Shown in pieces: positions 51,832-59,302 of a DNA stretch of 64,000 nt (positions are counted from its first letter, which is position 1; the number at the start of each line of letters is the position of its first letter). Location of the stretch: contig CAWUEW020000001.1 of the NCBI GenBank assembly GCA_963921255.3, forward strand, positions 1,167,372-1,231,371. The letters run 5' to 3'. A program made the position numbers and the translations under genes. The stretch is from JANSYL01 sp963921255. GTDB taxonomy: Bacteria; Pseudomonadota; Alphaproteobacteria; Rhodobacterales; Rhodobacteraceae. Below the pieces are notes generated by a model that saw nothing but the letters and a program-made list of their open reading frames with translations, was not told the origin of the DNA and made no database searches.

Positions 51832-53016
51832 ATGTTCGAAACCCTGTCCGCCCCGGCGCCAGACAAGATCTTCCAACTCACCGGTCAGTTCGCCGCCGAC
51901 CCGCGCACCGAAAAGGTCGATCTGCTGGTTGGGCTTTACCGGAATGCGGATGGCGTCACGCCTGTCATGGCCGCCGTGAAGGACGCCGAGCGCATGATTT
52001 TGGACGGCCAGGACACCAAGGCCTACCTTGGGTTCGAGGGCGACCATGGCTTCATCGGCGGGATGCGTGAGCTGTTGCTTGGCCCATCTTTGCCCGAAAC
52101 CCGCGTGGCCGGGGTGGCCGCCGTCGGTGGGACAAGCGCACTGCGTCAGATCTTGGAACTGGTCCGCACGCTGACGCCGGGGGCACAGGTTTGGGTGTCC
52201 GATCCAAGCTGGCCCATCCATGCCGCCATGACGGATCACCTGGGGCTGGCGCGGCGGGCGTATCGGTATCTCGACCGCAGCAACAACGCGCTGAACCGCG
52301 ATGGAATGCTGGCCGATCTTAGGAAGGCCAAGGCGGGTGACGTCATCATCCTGCATGGCTGCTGCCACAACCCAAGCGGCGCCGATCTGTCCGATGCCGA
52401 TTGGGAAGAGGTCGCCGCCCTGTGCAACGATACAGGCGCCATTCCCCTGATCGACATGGCCTATCAGGGATTTGGCACCGGACTGGACGCCGACGCCGCG
52501 GGCACCCGCATTCTGGCCGAACGGGTGCCGACCCTGTTCGTGGCCGCAAGCTGTTCCAAAAACTTCGGTCTCTACCGCGACCGGGCCGGTGTCGCGCTGG
52601 CGGTCACGACCGAGGGCGCGCCCCGTGCAGCCGCCCAAGGGCAACTGACGGCCATGAACCGCAACAACTTTTCCTTCCCGCCGGATCACGGCGCGCGGGT
52701 CGTGCAAACCATTCTGCAAGACCCATCCTTGCGGCGTGTGTGGGACGATGAACTCACCCAGATGCGGGATACCATGGCCCTCAACAGACGCCGTCTGGCC
52801 GATGCTCTGCGCGCTGAAACCGGCTCGGACCGGTTCGGGTTTCTGGCCGCGCATCAGGGCATGTTCTCGATCATTCCGGGCACGCCCGACCAGATCGCCA
52901 CCTTGCGCGAAGACCATGCCTTGTACCTCGTCGGGGACGGTCGGATGAACGTGGCTGGTCTGACCGAAGCGCGCATTCCCCACGTTGCCCGCGCCATGGC
53001 CGAAGTGCTTGCCTAA
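51832..53016 (+). CDS. tyrB: Aromatic amino acid aminotransferase
   Basis: Class I PLP aminotransferase of the aspartate/aromatic type. DLLVGLYRNADGVTPVMAAVKDAE opens the fold. YLGFEGDHGFIGGMRELLLG, PSWPIHAAM, HGCCHNPSGADLSDADW, and the PLP lysine in AASCSKNFGLYRDRAGVAL near residue 243 are clear. 394 residues with the MFETLSA start; an upstream open stretch is only an out-of-phase reading of the acetyltransferase. Last gene of the sseA-GNAT-aminotransferase unit. AspC-like specificity cannot be excluded. Confidence 0.9.
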   Translation: MFETLSAPAPDKIFQLTGQFAADPRTEKVDLLVGLYRNADGVTPVMAAVKDAERMILDGQDTKAYLGFEGDHGFIGGMRELLLGPSLPETRVAGVAAVGGTSALRQILELVRTLTPGAQVWVSDPSWPIHAAMTDHLGLARRAYRYLDRSNNALNRDGMLADLRKAKAGDVIILHGCCHNPSGADLSDADWEEVAALCNDTGAIPLIDMAYQGFGTGLDADAAGTRILAERVPTLFVAASCSKNFGLYRDRAGVALAVTTEGAPRAAAQGQLTAMNRNNFSFPPDHGARVVQTILQDPSLRRVWDDELTQMRDTMALNRRRLADALRAETGSDRFGFLAAHQGMFSIIPGTPDQIATLREDHALYLVGDGRMNVAGLTEARIPHVARAMAEVLA

Positions 53017-53094
53017 GCGTTGACCGGGGTGTAAGGGGCGGGTCTGCCTGCAAGGGCCAAGTCTCCGACCACCTTGTCAAAACGGATAAAGCTT

Positions 53095-53718
53095 ATGTCT
53101 TCCAAATACTTGCCGGGTATCCTGGCGATGGCCGCAATCGTGGTGGCCTCCAATATCCTGGTGCAATTCCTGTTCGGCCAATGGCTGACCTGGGGTGCGT
53201 TCACCTATCCGCTCGCCTTCCTTGTCACCGATATCATGAACAGGGTCTACGGCGCGGCCGCCGCCCGGCGGGTTGTGTTCATCGGGTTTCTGGTCGGCGT
53301 CGCCTGCTCGCTGATCGGCACGCAGATCGTGGGGGAGTTCGGCCCGCTGGTCACGCTGCGGATCGCGGTCGGCTCGGGCCTCGCCTTCCTGACGGCGCAG
53401 CTTCTGGATGTGGCGATCTTCAACCGCCTGCGCGCCGGAACCTGGTGGCAGGCGCCGGTGGTCTCCAGCATCATCGGGTCGAGCGTGGACACCTTCCTGT
53501 TCTTCTCCATCGCCTTTTCGGCCAGCCTGACCTGGCTGGAGCCCGGCAATGACGTGTCTTGGGCGGGCGAGGGTCTGCCGCTGCTTGGCGTCGGCCCCGA
53601 CGCGCCGCTTTGGGTGTCGCTGGCGGTGGCGGATTGGATGGTGAAGATGACCATCGCGCTGATCGCACTGATCCCGTTCCGGATCATCACCCGAAAGATT
53701 TTGGCACATCCTGCGTAA
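53095..53718 (+). CDS. yhhQ: Queuosine precursor transporter
   Basis: YhhQ/QueT-like transporter of 7-cyano-7-deazaguanine (VUT family). Six hydrophobic segments over 207 residues, with FTYPLAFLVTDIMNRVYGAAAARRVVFIGFLVG and SIIGSSVDTFLFFSIAF as family motifs. I use the ATG; a TTG seven codons upstream is less likely. I looked for a preQ1-type riboswitch in the 78-base leader and could not make one out. Confidence 0.92.
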   Translation: MSSKYLPGILAMAAIVVASNILVQFLFGQWLTWGAFTYPLAFLVTDIMNRVYGAAAARRVVFIGFLVGVACSLIGTQIVGEFGPLVTLRIAVGSGLAFLTAQLLDVAIFNRLRAGTWWQAPVVSSIIGSSVDTFLFFSIAFSASLTWLEPGNDVSWAGEGLPLLGVGPDAPLWVSLAVADWMVKMTIALIALIPFRIITRKILAHPA

Positions 53719-53725
53719 AAAATTT

Positions 53726-53754
53726 TTGACAAATACCAAATCTGTGGCACGCTC
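53726..53754 (+). promoter_or_regulatory. Sigma-70-type promoter of the arfB leader unit
   Basis: A perfect TTGACA is followed after 17 bases by ACGCTC, a weak -10 match. It sits just after yhhQ and 37-65 bases upstream of the leader ORF, in the only gap available for a promoter. Confidence 0.45.
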
Positions 53755-53790
53755 ATCTCAACCGAAACAAATTCGAAAGGAGGTGATCCA

Positions 53791-53847
53791 GTGTCTAGAA
53801 GGGTATTGGAGAAACGGGACGGGACAACTTGGGAGGTGCGCCGCTGA
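53791..53847 (+). CDS. 18-codon leader ORF with full anti-SD complement
   Basis: GTG-initiated short ORF encoding VSRRVLEKRDGTTWEVRR. It is preceded at 53776-53791 by AAAGGAGGTGATCCAG, a 16-base match to the complement of the 16S rRNA 3' end, with AGGAGG seven bases from the GTG. Codons 14-16 contain a second SD-like GGAGGTG (53832-53838). Downstream, CGCCTCC (53900-53906) can pair with either SD. The stop is 70 bases before a strong terminator and 120 bases before arfB. No function is known to me; a translated regulatory leader or a microprotein are the main options. Confidence 0.5.
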   Translation: MSRRVLEKRDGTTWEVRR

Positions 53848-53910
53848 GGCAACCCTCGGGGGTCAAAGCCCCTTCCAAGGTGGAATATCCTAACCTTTCC
53901 GCCTCCTGAT
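53848..53910 (+). ncRNA. Structured leader segment with anti-SD
   Basis: Between the short ORF and the terminator lie a GGGGG-TCAAAG-CCCC hairpin (53858-53872), an AAGGT...ACCTT inverted repeat (53877-53897), and CCGCCTCCT (53899-53907), which is complementary to the Shine-Dalgarno of the ORF over 8 bp. The segment appears to be a folded RNA, not coding sequence. Confidence 0.45.
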
Positions 53911-53916
53911 CTTTCG

Positions 53917-53947
53917 AAAGGGCTGCTTATCTTGGGCAGCCCTTTTT
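53917..53947 (+). terminator. Strong intrinsic terminator before arfB
   Basis: A perfect 10-bp stem (AAAGGGCTGC / GCAGCCCTTT) with a 9-base loop ends in five T residues, 20 bases before the arfB ATG. It either ends the short leader transcript or acts as an attenuator for arfB. Confidence 0.85.
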
Positions 53948-53967
53948 CGTTGTGCTAAAGGCCGGCC

Positions 53968-54387
53968 ATGGGATTGCGCGTCACAGATACGATCGAGATC
54001 GCCGATTGGGAGATCACGGAAAACTTCGTCCGGGCCTCGGGGCCGGGCGGGCAGAATGTGAATAAGGTCTCGACGGCGGTCGAGCTGCGGTTCGAGGCCG
54101 AGCGGTCGCCACACCTGCCCGAGCCGGTGAAACGGCGGCTGAAACGGCTGGCGGGGCGGCGCTGGACGAAGGAGGGGGCGGTCGTCCTGCAAATCTCGGA
54201 AGAACGCAGCCAGGCCCGGAACCGGGAGATCGCCCGGGACCGGCTGGCCGAGCTGATCCGACGGGCCACCATCACCCCCAAAAAGCGCCGCCCCACCCGG
54301 CCCACCAAGGGCTCGGTCGAACGCCGGATCAAGGCCAAGAAGGTCCGGGGGGAGGTCAAGGCACTGCGGGGGAGGGTGGAGGATTGA
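53968..54387 (+). CDS. arfB: Alternative ribosome-rescue peptidyl-tRNA hydrolase
   Basis: ArfB/YaeJ (ICT1-like) release-factor homologue that hydrolyses peptidyl-tRNA on ribosomes stalled without a stop codon. The catalytic GGQ is in RASGPGGQNVNKVSTAVELRF near residue 30. The basic C-terminal tail (RRPTRPTKGSVERRIKAKKVRGEVKALRGR) is the part that enters the mRNA channel. 139 residues, typical. No gene follows closely on this strand. The preceding terminator-bearing leader is described separately. Confidence 0.93.
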   Translation: MGLRVTDTIEIADWEITENFVRASGPGGQNVNKVSTAVELRFEAERSPHLPEPVKRRLKRLAGRRWTKEGAVVLQISEERSQARNREIARDRLAELIRRATITPKKRRPTRPTKGSVERRIKAKKVRGEVKALRGRVED

Positions 54388-54767
54388 CCCGGCCGCTCAC
54401 GCGTGAGCGGGGGGGTAACCGAATATTTTCATAGATCTTTCGAGGACTTCACTTTGTCGAACGAATTACTCCGCGCAAAAAATCTGATCTTGCCCAAAGA
54501 GTTGAGCAGCCACACTTATTCTCAAGAACACCGACCCGAGCGGAATGTCGCCACAAGTGGAGCGACGACCGCAAACCCACTGTGCCAGAAAATACCAGAG
54601 TTCGCTACGGAAGCTTAGGTTTGTAGATTTGTCCAGCCGGCACGAAAAAATTGTAATCCTGACTCGTATGGGACTAACCTTGTTCAAAAACGCCTTTTTG
54701 CCTCGTTCTAGTATATGCCTTCAGGAAAACTGGGAAGTCAGAAAAATGTTCAAATTGCAGGGCCCAG
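54388..54767. other. AT-rich gap without a convincing gene
   Basis: About 380 bases of clearly lower GC than the flanks, starting with the inverted repeat CGCTCACGCGTGAGCG at 54395-54410, just after the arfB stop. Three overlapping open stretches of 71-77 codons exist, but none has a plausible ribosome site or family-like sequence. I see no gene here; it is probably the edge of foreign DNA. Confidence 0.6.
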
Positions 54768-55739
54768 CTAAAACTTAGAAAGTTGCGAGTTCTTCCAGTC
54801 TTTTGCAATGGCTACTCCCGCATAATAGGGGCCCGGATAGACCGGGGGCTCGCGATGTGAACCTTTGGTAGCCTCGTCACTGAACCAACTTTCCTCGCCT
54901 TTGTCATTCTCAATAAGCAGATCGCCATACATATCAATTAGATAGATCATTCTAAAAGGCAAAAACTGAAAAAAATATGCTTTGACAGTTCTACAACCAT
55001 ACACAAGTTGCAGCCAGCCGCGAATGCTCAATTGAAGCAGAACCAGCACTAGAACAGCTAGGAGCGCGGAGATCACAAGATAGAGCGCCTGCAAGTCTCT
55101 TACTATCGTTGCCGCTATTTGTTGTGTTTCTTGGGCGGCGCCAGGCGGTATATTGAAACCATAAACAACTAAACCAATACCAACGGAAATTGATACTAAT
55201 GCAATCAATACACCGACAGCGTTCATATATGAGGGGAAAGCCCATGTTCCAATGTTGGGCATAAAGTTTTTATCCTCCCTCCTCCAAATTTTCCTAAGGG
55301 ATGCAAAATACAAAAAGAGCAACCAATGATAGTTGAAGGCCGCAAGATATCGATTATCGATAGCCACTTCGTTATTTGGAGATATGAGCGAATGGATTCG
55401 GAAGTCCCCCGGAGAGATCGTCTTTCCCTCATTATGAAAGGTAATTGCTTTTGAATAGTGCCACCTTACCACCCTCACGATGTTGTCTAACTCCGGCGTG
55501 TCGTTCTGAACCACTTGATTGTTGAGTGAACCTGGGAGGGTGTCTGGCTTCTTGTCAATATTCGCGAAAATACCTTTTTCTCTGTCTAGGAAAGGTCGAC
55601 TGACGACCGAAACGTCAAAACGCTTGGTGGCAAGTACGTGATTCAGTCTTTCGTTGCAAAAATCGAACGAAAGATCCGATGGTTCGAAACCATTGTTCGG
55701 CGGGCCATCGGGTTTGGGAATTATATCGCAAAGTAACAT
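54768..55739 (-). CDS. Membrane protein, probably 5'-truncated by the adjacent transposon
   Basis: 323-residue ORF with unusually AT-rich composition. The N-terminal ~130 residues are soluble, followed by hydrophobic segments at about 132-148, 172-195 and 218-238, and a ~80-residue C-terminal soluble tail. No known motif. Its first eight codons (MLLCDIIP) are encoded by the left inverted repeat of the neighbouring IS1595-type element, so the native start was probably lost and the IS supplies the present ATG, preceded by AAGGAA. Whether it is expressed or functional is open. Confidence 0.5.
   Translation of the reverse strand: MLLCDIIPKPDGPPNNGFEPSDLSFDFCNERLNHVLATKRFDVSVVSRPFLDREKGIFANIDKKPDTLPGSLNNQVVQNDTPELDNIVRVVRWHYSKAITFHNEGKTISPGDFRIHSLISPNNEVAIDNRYLAAFNYHWLLFLYFASLRKIWRREDKNFMPNIGTWAFPSYMNAVGVLIALVSISVGIGLVVYGFNIPPGAAQETQQIAATIVRDLQALYLVISALLAVLVLVLLQLSIRGWLQLVYGCRTVKAYFFQFLPFRMIYLIDMYGDLLIENDKGEESWFSDEATKGSHREPPVYPGPYYAGVAIAKDWKNSQLSKF
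55716..55738 (+). repeat. Left terminal inverted repeat
   Basis: Begins GGGAATTATATCGCAAAG and continues to TAACA; identical to the reverse complement of 59171-59193 over all 23 bases. It overlaps the start codon of the minus-strand membrane-protein gene. Confidence 0.9.
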
Positions 55740-55796
55740 TTTCCTTGCCCCTAGTGACTCTGTGATATAACATATAGTCACTTCAAGAGGTGAGCT

Positions 55797-56786
55797 ATGA
55801 CACAGAAAGCACCCGGCAAGCATCAGCGCAAAGGTTTGACGCTTCTGCAAATCGCGGACATGTTCAGCGATGAGACCAAAGCGCGAGAGTGGATCGAGGA
55901 ACAACGTTGGCCGGATGGTCCTTATTGCCCGCATTGCGGATCGGACAATGTTCGGGTTGGCGTTAACCACAAGAGCATGACCCACCGTTGCCGGGATTGC
56001 CCCAACAAGCCGATGTTCACAGTTCGGATTGGCAGTGTCATGCAGAGTTCCAAACTGTCTTACCGGGTTTGGGCCGTTGGAATTTACCTGTTTACAACCA
56101 ACCTCAAGGGTGTGTCTTCGATGAAGTTGCACCGGGAACTTGGGATCGGCCAGAAGGCTGCTTGGTTCATGCTGCATCGCCTTCGGGAAGCCTATGCGAC
56201 CAAGACGCCGATCTTTGACGGCCCGGTTGAGGCCGATGAGACCTATATGGGTGGCAAGGAGAAGAACAAGCACGCGAAGAAGAAGTTGAGAGCCGGGCGC
56301 GGGGCGGTGGGCAAGAGCGCCGTTTCTGGTGTCCGCGACCGTGCGACGGGAAAGGTTCATGCCAAGGTGGTTGAGAGGACCGACGCGGAGACGTTGCAGG
56401 GTTTCGTGACCGATCACACCGCCGATGGCGCACAAGTCTACACGGATGAGGCCAAGGCGTATAAGGGCATCGACAGGCCCCATGAGGCGGTAAACCATTC
56501 AGCGGGCGAGTACGTCCGCGATATGGCTCATACAAACGGGCTGGAAAGCTTCTGGGCACCCATGAAGCGCGGCGTTGATGGCGTGTATCACAAAATGTCG
56601 CCCAAACACCTGCAACGCTACGTGGACGAGTTCTCGGGGCGCCACAACAACCGCCCAAAAGATACCATCGACCAGATGGGCAGCTTGGTCTCGGGGATGG
56701 ACGGAAAGCGGCTGCGCTACGTGGACCTGATTGCCGATAACGGGTTGAGCAGCGGAGCAAAGCCAATCACGCGCAATGGTGCGTGA
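55797..56786 (+). CDS. IS1595-family transposase (ISXO2-like)
   Basis: DDE-type transposase, 329 residues. The N-terminal zinc ribbon (CPHCGSDNVRVG ... HRCRDC, residues ~43-68) is the ISXO2 type. A helix-turn-helix-like part (MKLHRELGIGQKAAWFMLHRLREAY) is in the middle. The catalytic domain has VEADETYMGGKEKNKHAKKK, AQVYTDEAKAY and THTN-like AHTNGLESFWAPMKRG, giving the D, D and E residues. It appears intact, with an AGAGG ribosome site. The left inverted repeat is 58 bases upstream. The methyltransferase gene begins two bases after its stop. Confidence 0.93.
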   Translation: MTQKAPGKHQRKGLTLLQIADMFSDETKAREWIEEQRWPDGPYCPHCGSDNVRVGVNHKSMTHRCRDCPNKPMFTVRIGSVMQSSKLSYRVWAVGIYLFTTNLKGVSSMKLHRELGIGQKAAWFMLHRLREAYATKTPIFDGPVEADETYMGGKEKNKHAKKKLRAGRGAVGKSAVSGVRDRATGKVHAKVVERTDAETLQGFVTDHTADGAQVYTDEAKAYKGIDRPHEAVNHSAGEYVRDMAHTNGLESFWAPMKRGVDGVYHKMSPKHLQRYVDEFSGRHNNRPKDTIDQMGSLVSGMDGKRLRYVDLIADNGLSSGAKPITRNGA

Positions 56787-56788
56787 TC

Positions 56789-57895
56789 ATGGCACAAAAC
56801 CTTATCTCGGCCAGAAAGGCCAAGAACGATGAGTTCTACACGCAACTGTCAGACATAGAAAACGAACTGCGTCACTATAAGAAGCATTTCAAAGGCAAGG
56901 TTGTCTATTGCAACTGCGACGATCCGCGCGTCAGCAACTTCTTTCACTATTTCAGTCACAACTTCGAGTTTCTGGGTCTCAGGAAACTGATCACCACCTG
57001 CTACAAGAACCAGAATCCGGACCTTTTTTCGCGGCATGACTGCGAGCGGGCGATCAAACTGGAATATGACGGTTTCCGGGACGGGGATGTTGTACCAAGG
57101 GCCGAGGATATCGGCATTACCCATCTGGATGGTGACGGCGATTTTCGCACTCAGGAATGCATCGACATTCTCAAGCAAGCGGACATCGTGGTGACGAACC
57201 CGCCCTTTTCATTGTTCCGCGAATACGTCGCGCAGTTGATGAAATACGACAAAAAATTTCTGATTATCGGAAACATGAACGCTGTCACCTACAAGGACTT
57301 TTTCCCACTGATCAAGGATAACAAGGTCTGGTTCGGCCCCAGCATCAAGAGCGGGGATCGGACGTTTGGAGTTCCGGATCACTATCCACTTGATGCTGCG
57401 ACGGCATGGATTGATGAAGGTGGAAACAGGTTTATCAAGGTCAAAGGCGTTCGCTGGTTCACGAACCTCGACCATGACAAGCGGCACGAGGAACTGATCC
57501 TGTACCGCAGGTATGCGCCTGAGGATTACCCGACTTACGACAATTACGACGCTATCGAGGTCAGCAAGACCAATGATATTCCGATGGATTGGGCCGGAGC
57601 GATGGGTGTGCCGATCACCTTTCTGGACAAGTACAATCCCGATCAGTTCGAGATATTGGGGTTTTCGTCTTTGTGGGACCATGGCTTCAAAAGCCATAAG
57701 TTCTATGACGACTACGTTGAAAAGAGGCTGGATGGGGGAAGGAAAACCGGATTGTCAGGCCAAAAGGCGAATGGATACCCTATGCTCAAAGGGAAGCCTT
57801 CCCGGGGAAACTATCTGGAGGATGAAAGTGGAAACGACGTAGTTCATTGTATTTATAGACGAATTTTTATAAAATCCCGTAAGTTCCAGTCATGA
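56789..57895 (+). CDS. EcoRI-family adenine-specific DNA methyltransferase
   Basis: Adenine-N6 methyltransferase of the M.EcoRI-like family (368 residues). AKNDEFYTQLSDIENEL at residue 11 is a family signature. VVYCNCDDPRVSNFFHYF near 38 corresponds to the AdoMet-binding side, and the catalytic motif IV is TNPPF at residues 136-140. THLDGDGDFRTQECIDIL precedes it. The recognition sequence is not predictable by eye. Cargo of the IS1595-type element, two bases after the transposase and overlapping the nuclease gene (ATGA), so methyltransferase and nuclease are made together. Likely role: protect DNA from the nuclease. Confidence 0.88.
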   Translation: MAQNLISARKAKNDEFYTQLSDIENELRHYKKHFKGKVVYCNCDDPRVSNFFHYFSHNFEFLGLRKLITTCYKNQNPDLFSRHDCERAIKLEYDGFRDGDVVPRAEDIGITHLDGDGDFRTQECIDILKQADIVVTNPPFSLFREYVAQLMKYDKKFLIIGNMNAVTYKDFFPLIKDNKVWFGPSIKSGDRTFGVPDHYPLDAATAWIDEGGNRFIKVKGVRWFTNLDHDKRHEELILYRRYAPEDYPTYDNYDAIEVSKTNDIPMDWAGAMGVPITFLDKYNPDQFEILGFSSLWDHGFKSHKFYDDYVEKRLDGGRKTGLSGQKANGYPMLKGKPSRGNYLEDESGNDVVHCIYRRIFIKSRKFQS

Positions 57896-58974
57896 AAATT
57901 GACTTGCGTACAGTGACCGTCCGGGAACTGGTTGAAGGCTACTGCGACGGCGGGGACGGCGGTGTCCGGGGATATGGCGGCAAGCTTGATATACGGCCTG
58001 CCTATCAACGCGAATTTGTCTATGGCGACAAGCAGCGTGACGCCGTGATCAACACGATCCGCAACGGGCTTCCCCTCAACACCATGTATTGGGCCGATAT
58101 TGGCAATGACAGGTTCGAGATCATTGACGGCCAGCAGCGCACCATCTCGGTTTGCCAATACGTGAAGGGTGCTTTTTCCATTGACGGGCTGGCTTTCCAC
58201 AACCTGCAAGCTGACCATCAAGAGCAAATCCTGAACTATGATCTCATGATCTACACCTGCTCCGGGACGGACAGCGAGAGACTGGAGTGGTTCGAGGTGA
58301 TCAACATTGCGGGCGAGATTCTGACCGACCAGGAATTGCGAAACGCCGTCTATCACGGGCTTTGGGTGTCGGATGCAAAGAGGTATTTCAGCCGACCAAA
58401 CTGCCCAGCTTACAGCATCGGCAGCAAGTACCTGAAAGGCCATTCCATCCGTCAGGACTACCTTGAAACTGCGATCAGGTGGATCAATGACGGTGATGTT
58501 GAAAGCTACATGTCGGCGCATCAGCGCGACAACAGCGCCGTTACGCTATGGAACCACTTCCGCTCTGTCATCGATTGGGTGCACGCGACGTTTCCCAAGT
58601 ATCGCAAAGAGATGAAAGGCGTTGCATGGGGGCCGCTCTACAACCAATTCAAAGAGACCGATCTGGACCCTGACACGCTTGAGGCAGAGATCAAGCGTCT
58701 GCTCATGGATGATGACGTGACACGGAAAGCGGGCGTCTATCCTTACGTGCTGGACGGCGATGAGCGGCACCTGAGCATTAGGGCGTTCACAGGCGCGATG
58801 AAGCTTGAGGCGTTTGAGCGTCAAGACGGTGTTTGCCCGATCTGTAACGAGCAATTTGACATAAGTCAGATGGAAGGTGACCATATCAAGCCTTGGTCAC
58901 AAGGTGGAAAGACCGTGGCGGATAACTGCCAAATGCTTTGCAAGTACTGTAACCGCCGAAAATCAAACAACTAA
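57892..58974 (+). CDS. DUF262-HNH endonuclease
   Basis: 360-residue two-domain protein. The N-terminal DUF262 (ParB/GmrS-like) domain has the motif IDGQQRT at 78-84 with IRPAYQREFVYGDKQRDAVINTI just before. The C-terminal HNH nuclease has CPIC (315-318), EGDHIKPWSQGG around His331, and CKYC (350-353). The cysteine pairs form the zinc site and His331 is the catalytic candidate. DUF262 fused to a nuclease is the architecture of GmrSD/SspE-type restriction enzymes, where DUF262 hydrolyses NTP. Paired with the methyltransferase it probably restricts unmodified DNA; type IV-like restriction of modified DNA is the alternative. Confidence 0.85.
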   Translation: MKIDLRTVTVRELVEGYCDGGDGGVRGYGGKLDIRPAYQREFVYGDKQRDAVINTIRNGLPLNTMYWADIGNDRFEIIDGQQRTISVCQYVKGAFSIDGLAFHNLQADHQEQILNYDLMIYTCSGTDSERLEWFEVINIAGEILTDQELRNAVYHGLWVSDAKRYFSRPNCPAYSIGSKYLKGHSIRQDYLETAIRWINDGDVESYMSAHQRDNSAVTLWNHFRSVIDWVHATFPKYRKEMKGVAWGPLYNQFKETDLDPDTLEAEIKRLLMDDDVTRKAGVYPYVLDGDERHLSIRAFTGAMKLEAFERQDGVCPICNEQFDISQMEGDHIKPWSQGGKTVADNCQMLCKYCNRRKSNN

Positions 58975-58989
58975 ACGCGAGCGCCAAAC

Positions 58990-59160
58990 ATGACCAACAA
59001 ACCCAAAACGCTTAAAGAAAAGCTGGCCGATTCTCACTTCCAGCCAACCAAGGCCGAGATGGAAACTGAATACGACATGCCGGGTGCGGATATGGAAGAC
59101 TTGGGCGGCGCGTTCTTTAATCCGCTCAAAGCCGGGAGGCCAAAGCTGGAACAGGAATAA
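58990..59160 (+). CDS. 56-residue cargo protein of the transposon
   Basis: Small acidic protein starting MTNKPKTLKEKLADSHFQPT, with the conserved-looking motif KAEMETEYDMPGADMEDLGGAFFNP and a basic end (KAGRPKLEQE). No cysteines and no membrane segment. It starts 15 bases after the nuclease stop and ends 10 bases before the right inverted repeat, so the element has kept it inside a very compact design. It might modulate the nuclease (antitoxin- or controller-like) or be a third component; function unknown. Confidence 0.6.
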   Translation: MTNKPKTLKEKLADSHFQPTKAEMETEYDMPGADMEDLGGAFFNPLKAGRPKLEQE

Positions 59161-59170
59161 TCCAGAGCAG

Positions 59171-59193
59171 TGTTACTTTGCGATATAATTCCC
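59171..59193 (-). repeat. Right terminal inverted repeat
   Basis: Starts TGTTACTTTGCGATATAATT and ends CCC; a perfect inverted copy of 55716-55738. Followed by an eight-T run that precedes the polysaccharide operon. Confidence 0.9.
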
Positions 59194-59302
59194 TTTTTTT
59201 TGCGCCATTTGAAGCGACCGTTGCTGCACTGCAAAACCATACCTAGTCGCAGTGGGGGTGATCTGTTAGGACCCTGCTGTGCCCAGAGCGACCTGAGAAT
59301 CC

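Larger units (their letters stand above)
55716..59193 (+). mobile_element. IS1595-family transposon carrying a restriction-modification-like cargo
   Basis: A 3,478-bp element bounded by perfect 23-bp inverted repeats. It carries, in order on one strand, an IS1595-type transposase, an EcoRI-family adenine methyltransferase (2 bases after the transposase stop), a DUF262-HNH nuclease (ATGA overlap) and a 56-residue protein. GC is lower than in the chromosomal flanks. No 8-bp target duplication is visible (TCGGGTTT on the left, TTTTTTTT on the right), so the insertion may be old or one flank rearranged. IS1595-family members with passenger genes, methylases among them, are known to me in general. 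Confidence 0.85.

Noticed and set aside
53017..53094. preQ1 riboswitch before yhhQ
   Set aside because: The short leader lacks a recognisable preQ1 aptamer pattern.
53776..53791. Sequence matching the 16S rRNA 3' end, read as an rRNA fragment
   Set aside because: Only the anti-SD complement is present, and in the orientation of a Shine-Dalgarno at correct spacing to a GTG; no other rRNA sequence surrounds it.
54403..54778. Small ORFs of 71-77 codons in the AT-rich gap
   Set aside because: They overlap on both strands, have no ribosome sites and show no protein-like pattern.
55740..56498. Upstream extension of the membrane-protein frame into the transposase
   Set aside because: It is antisense to an intact transposase; the protein-like part begins only at the inverted repeat.
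55708..59201. 8-bp target duplication flanking the IS1595-type element
   Set aside because: Flanks read TCGGGTTT and TTTTTTTT; no direct repeat, so none is claimed.
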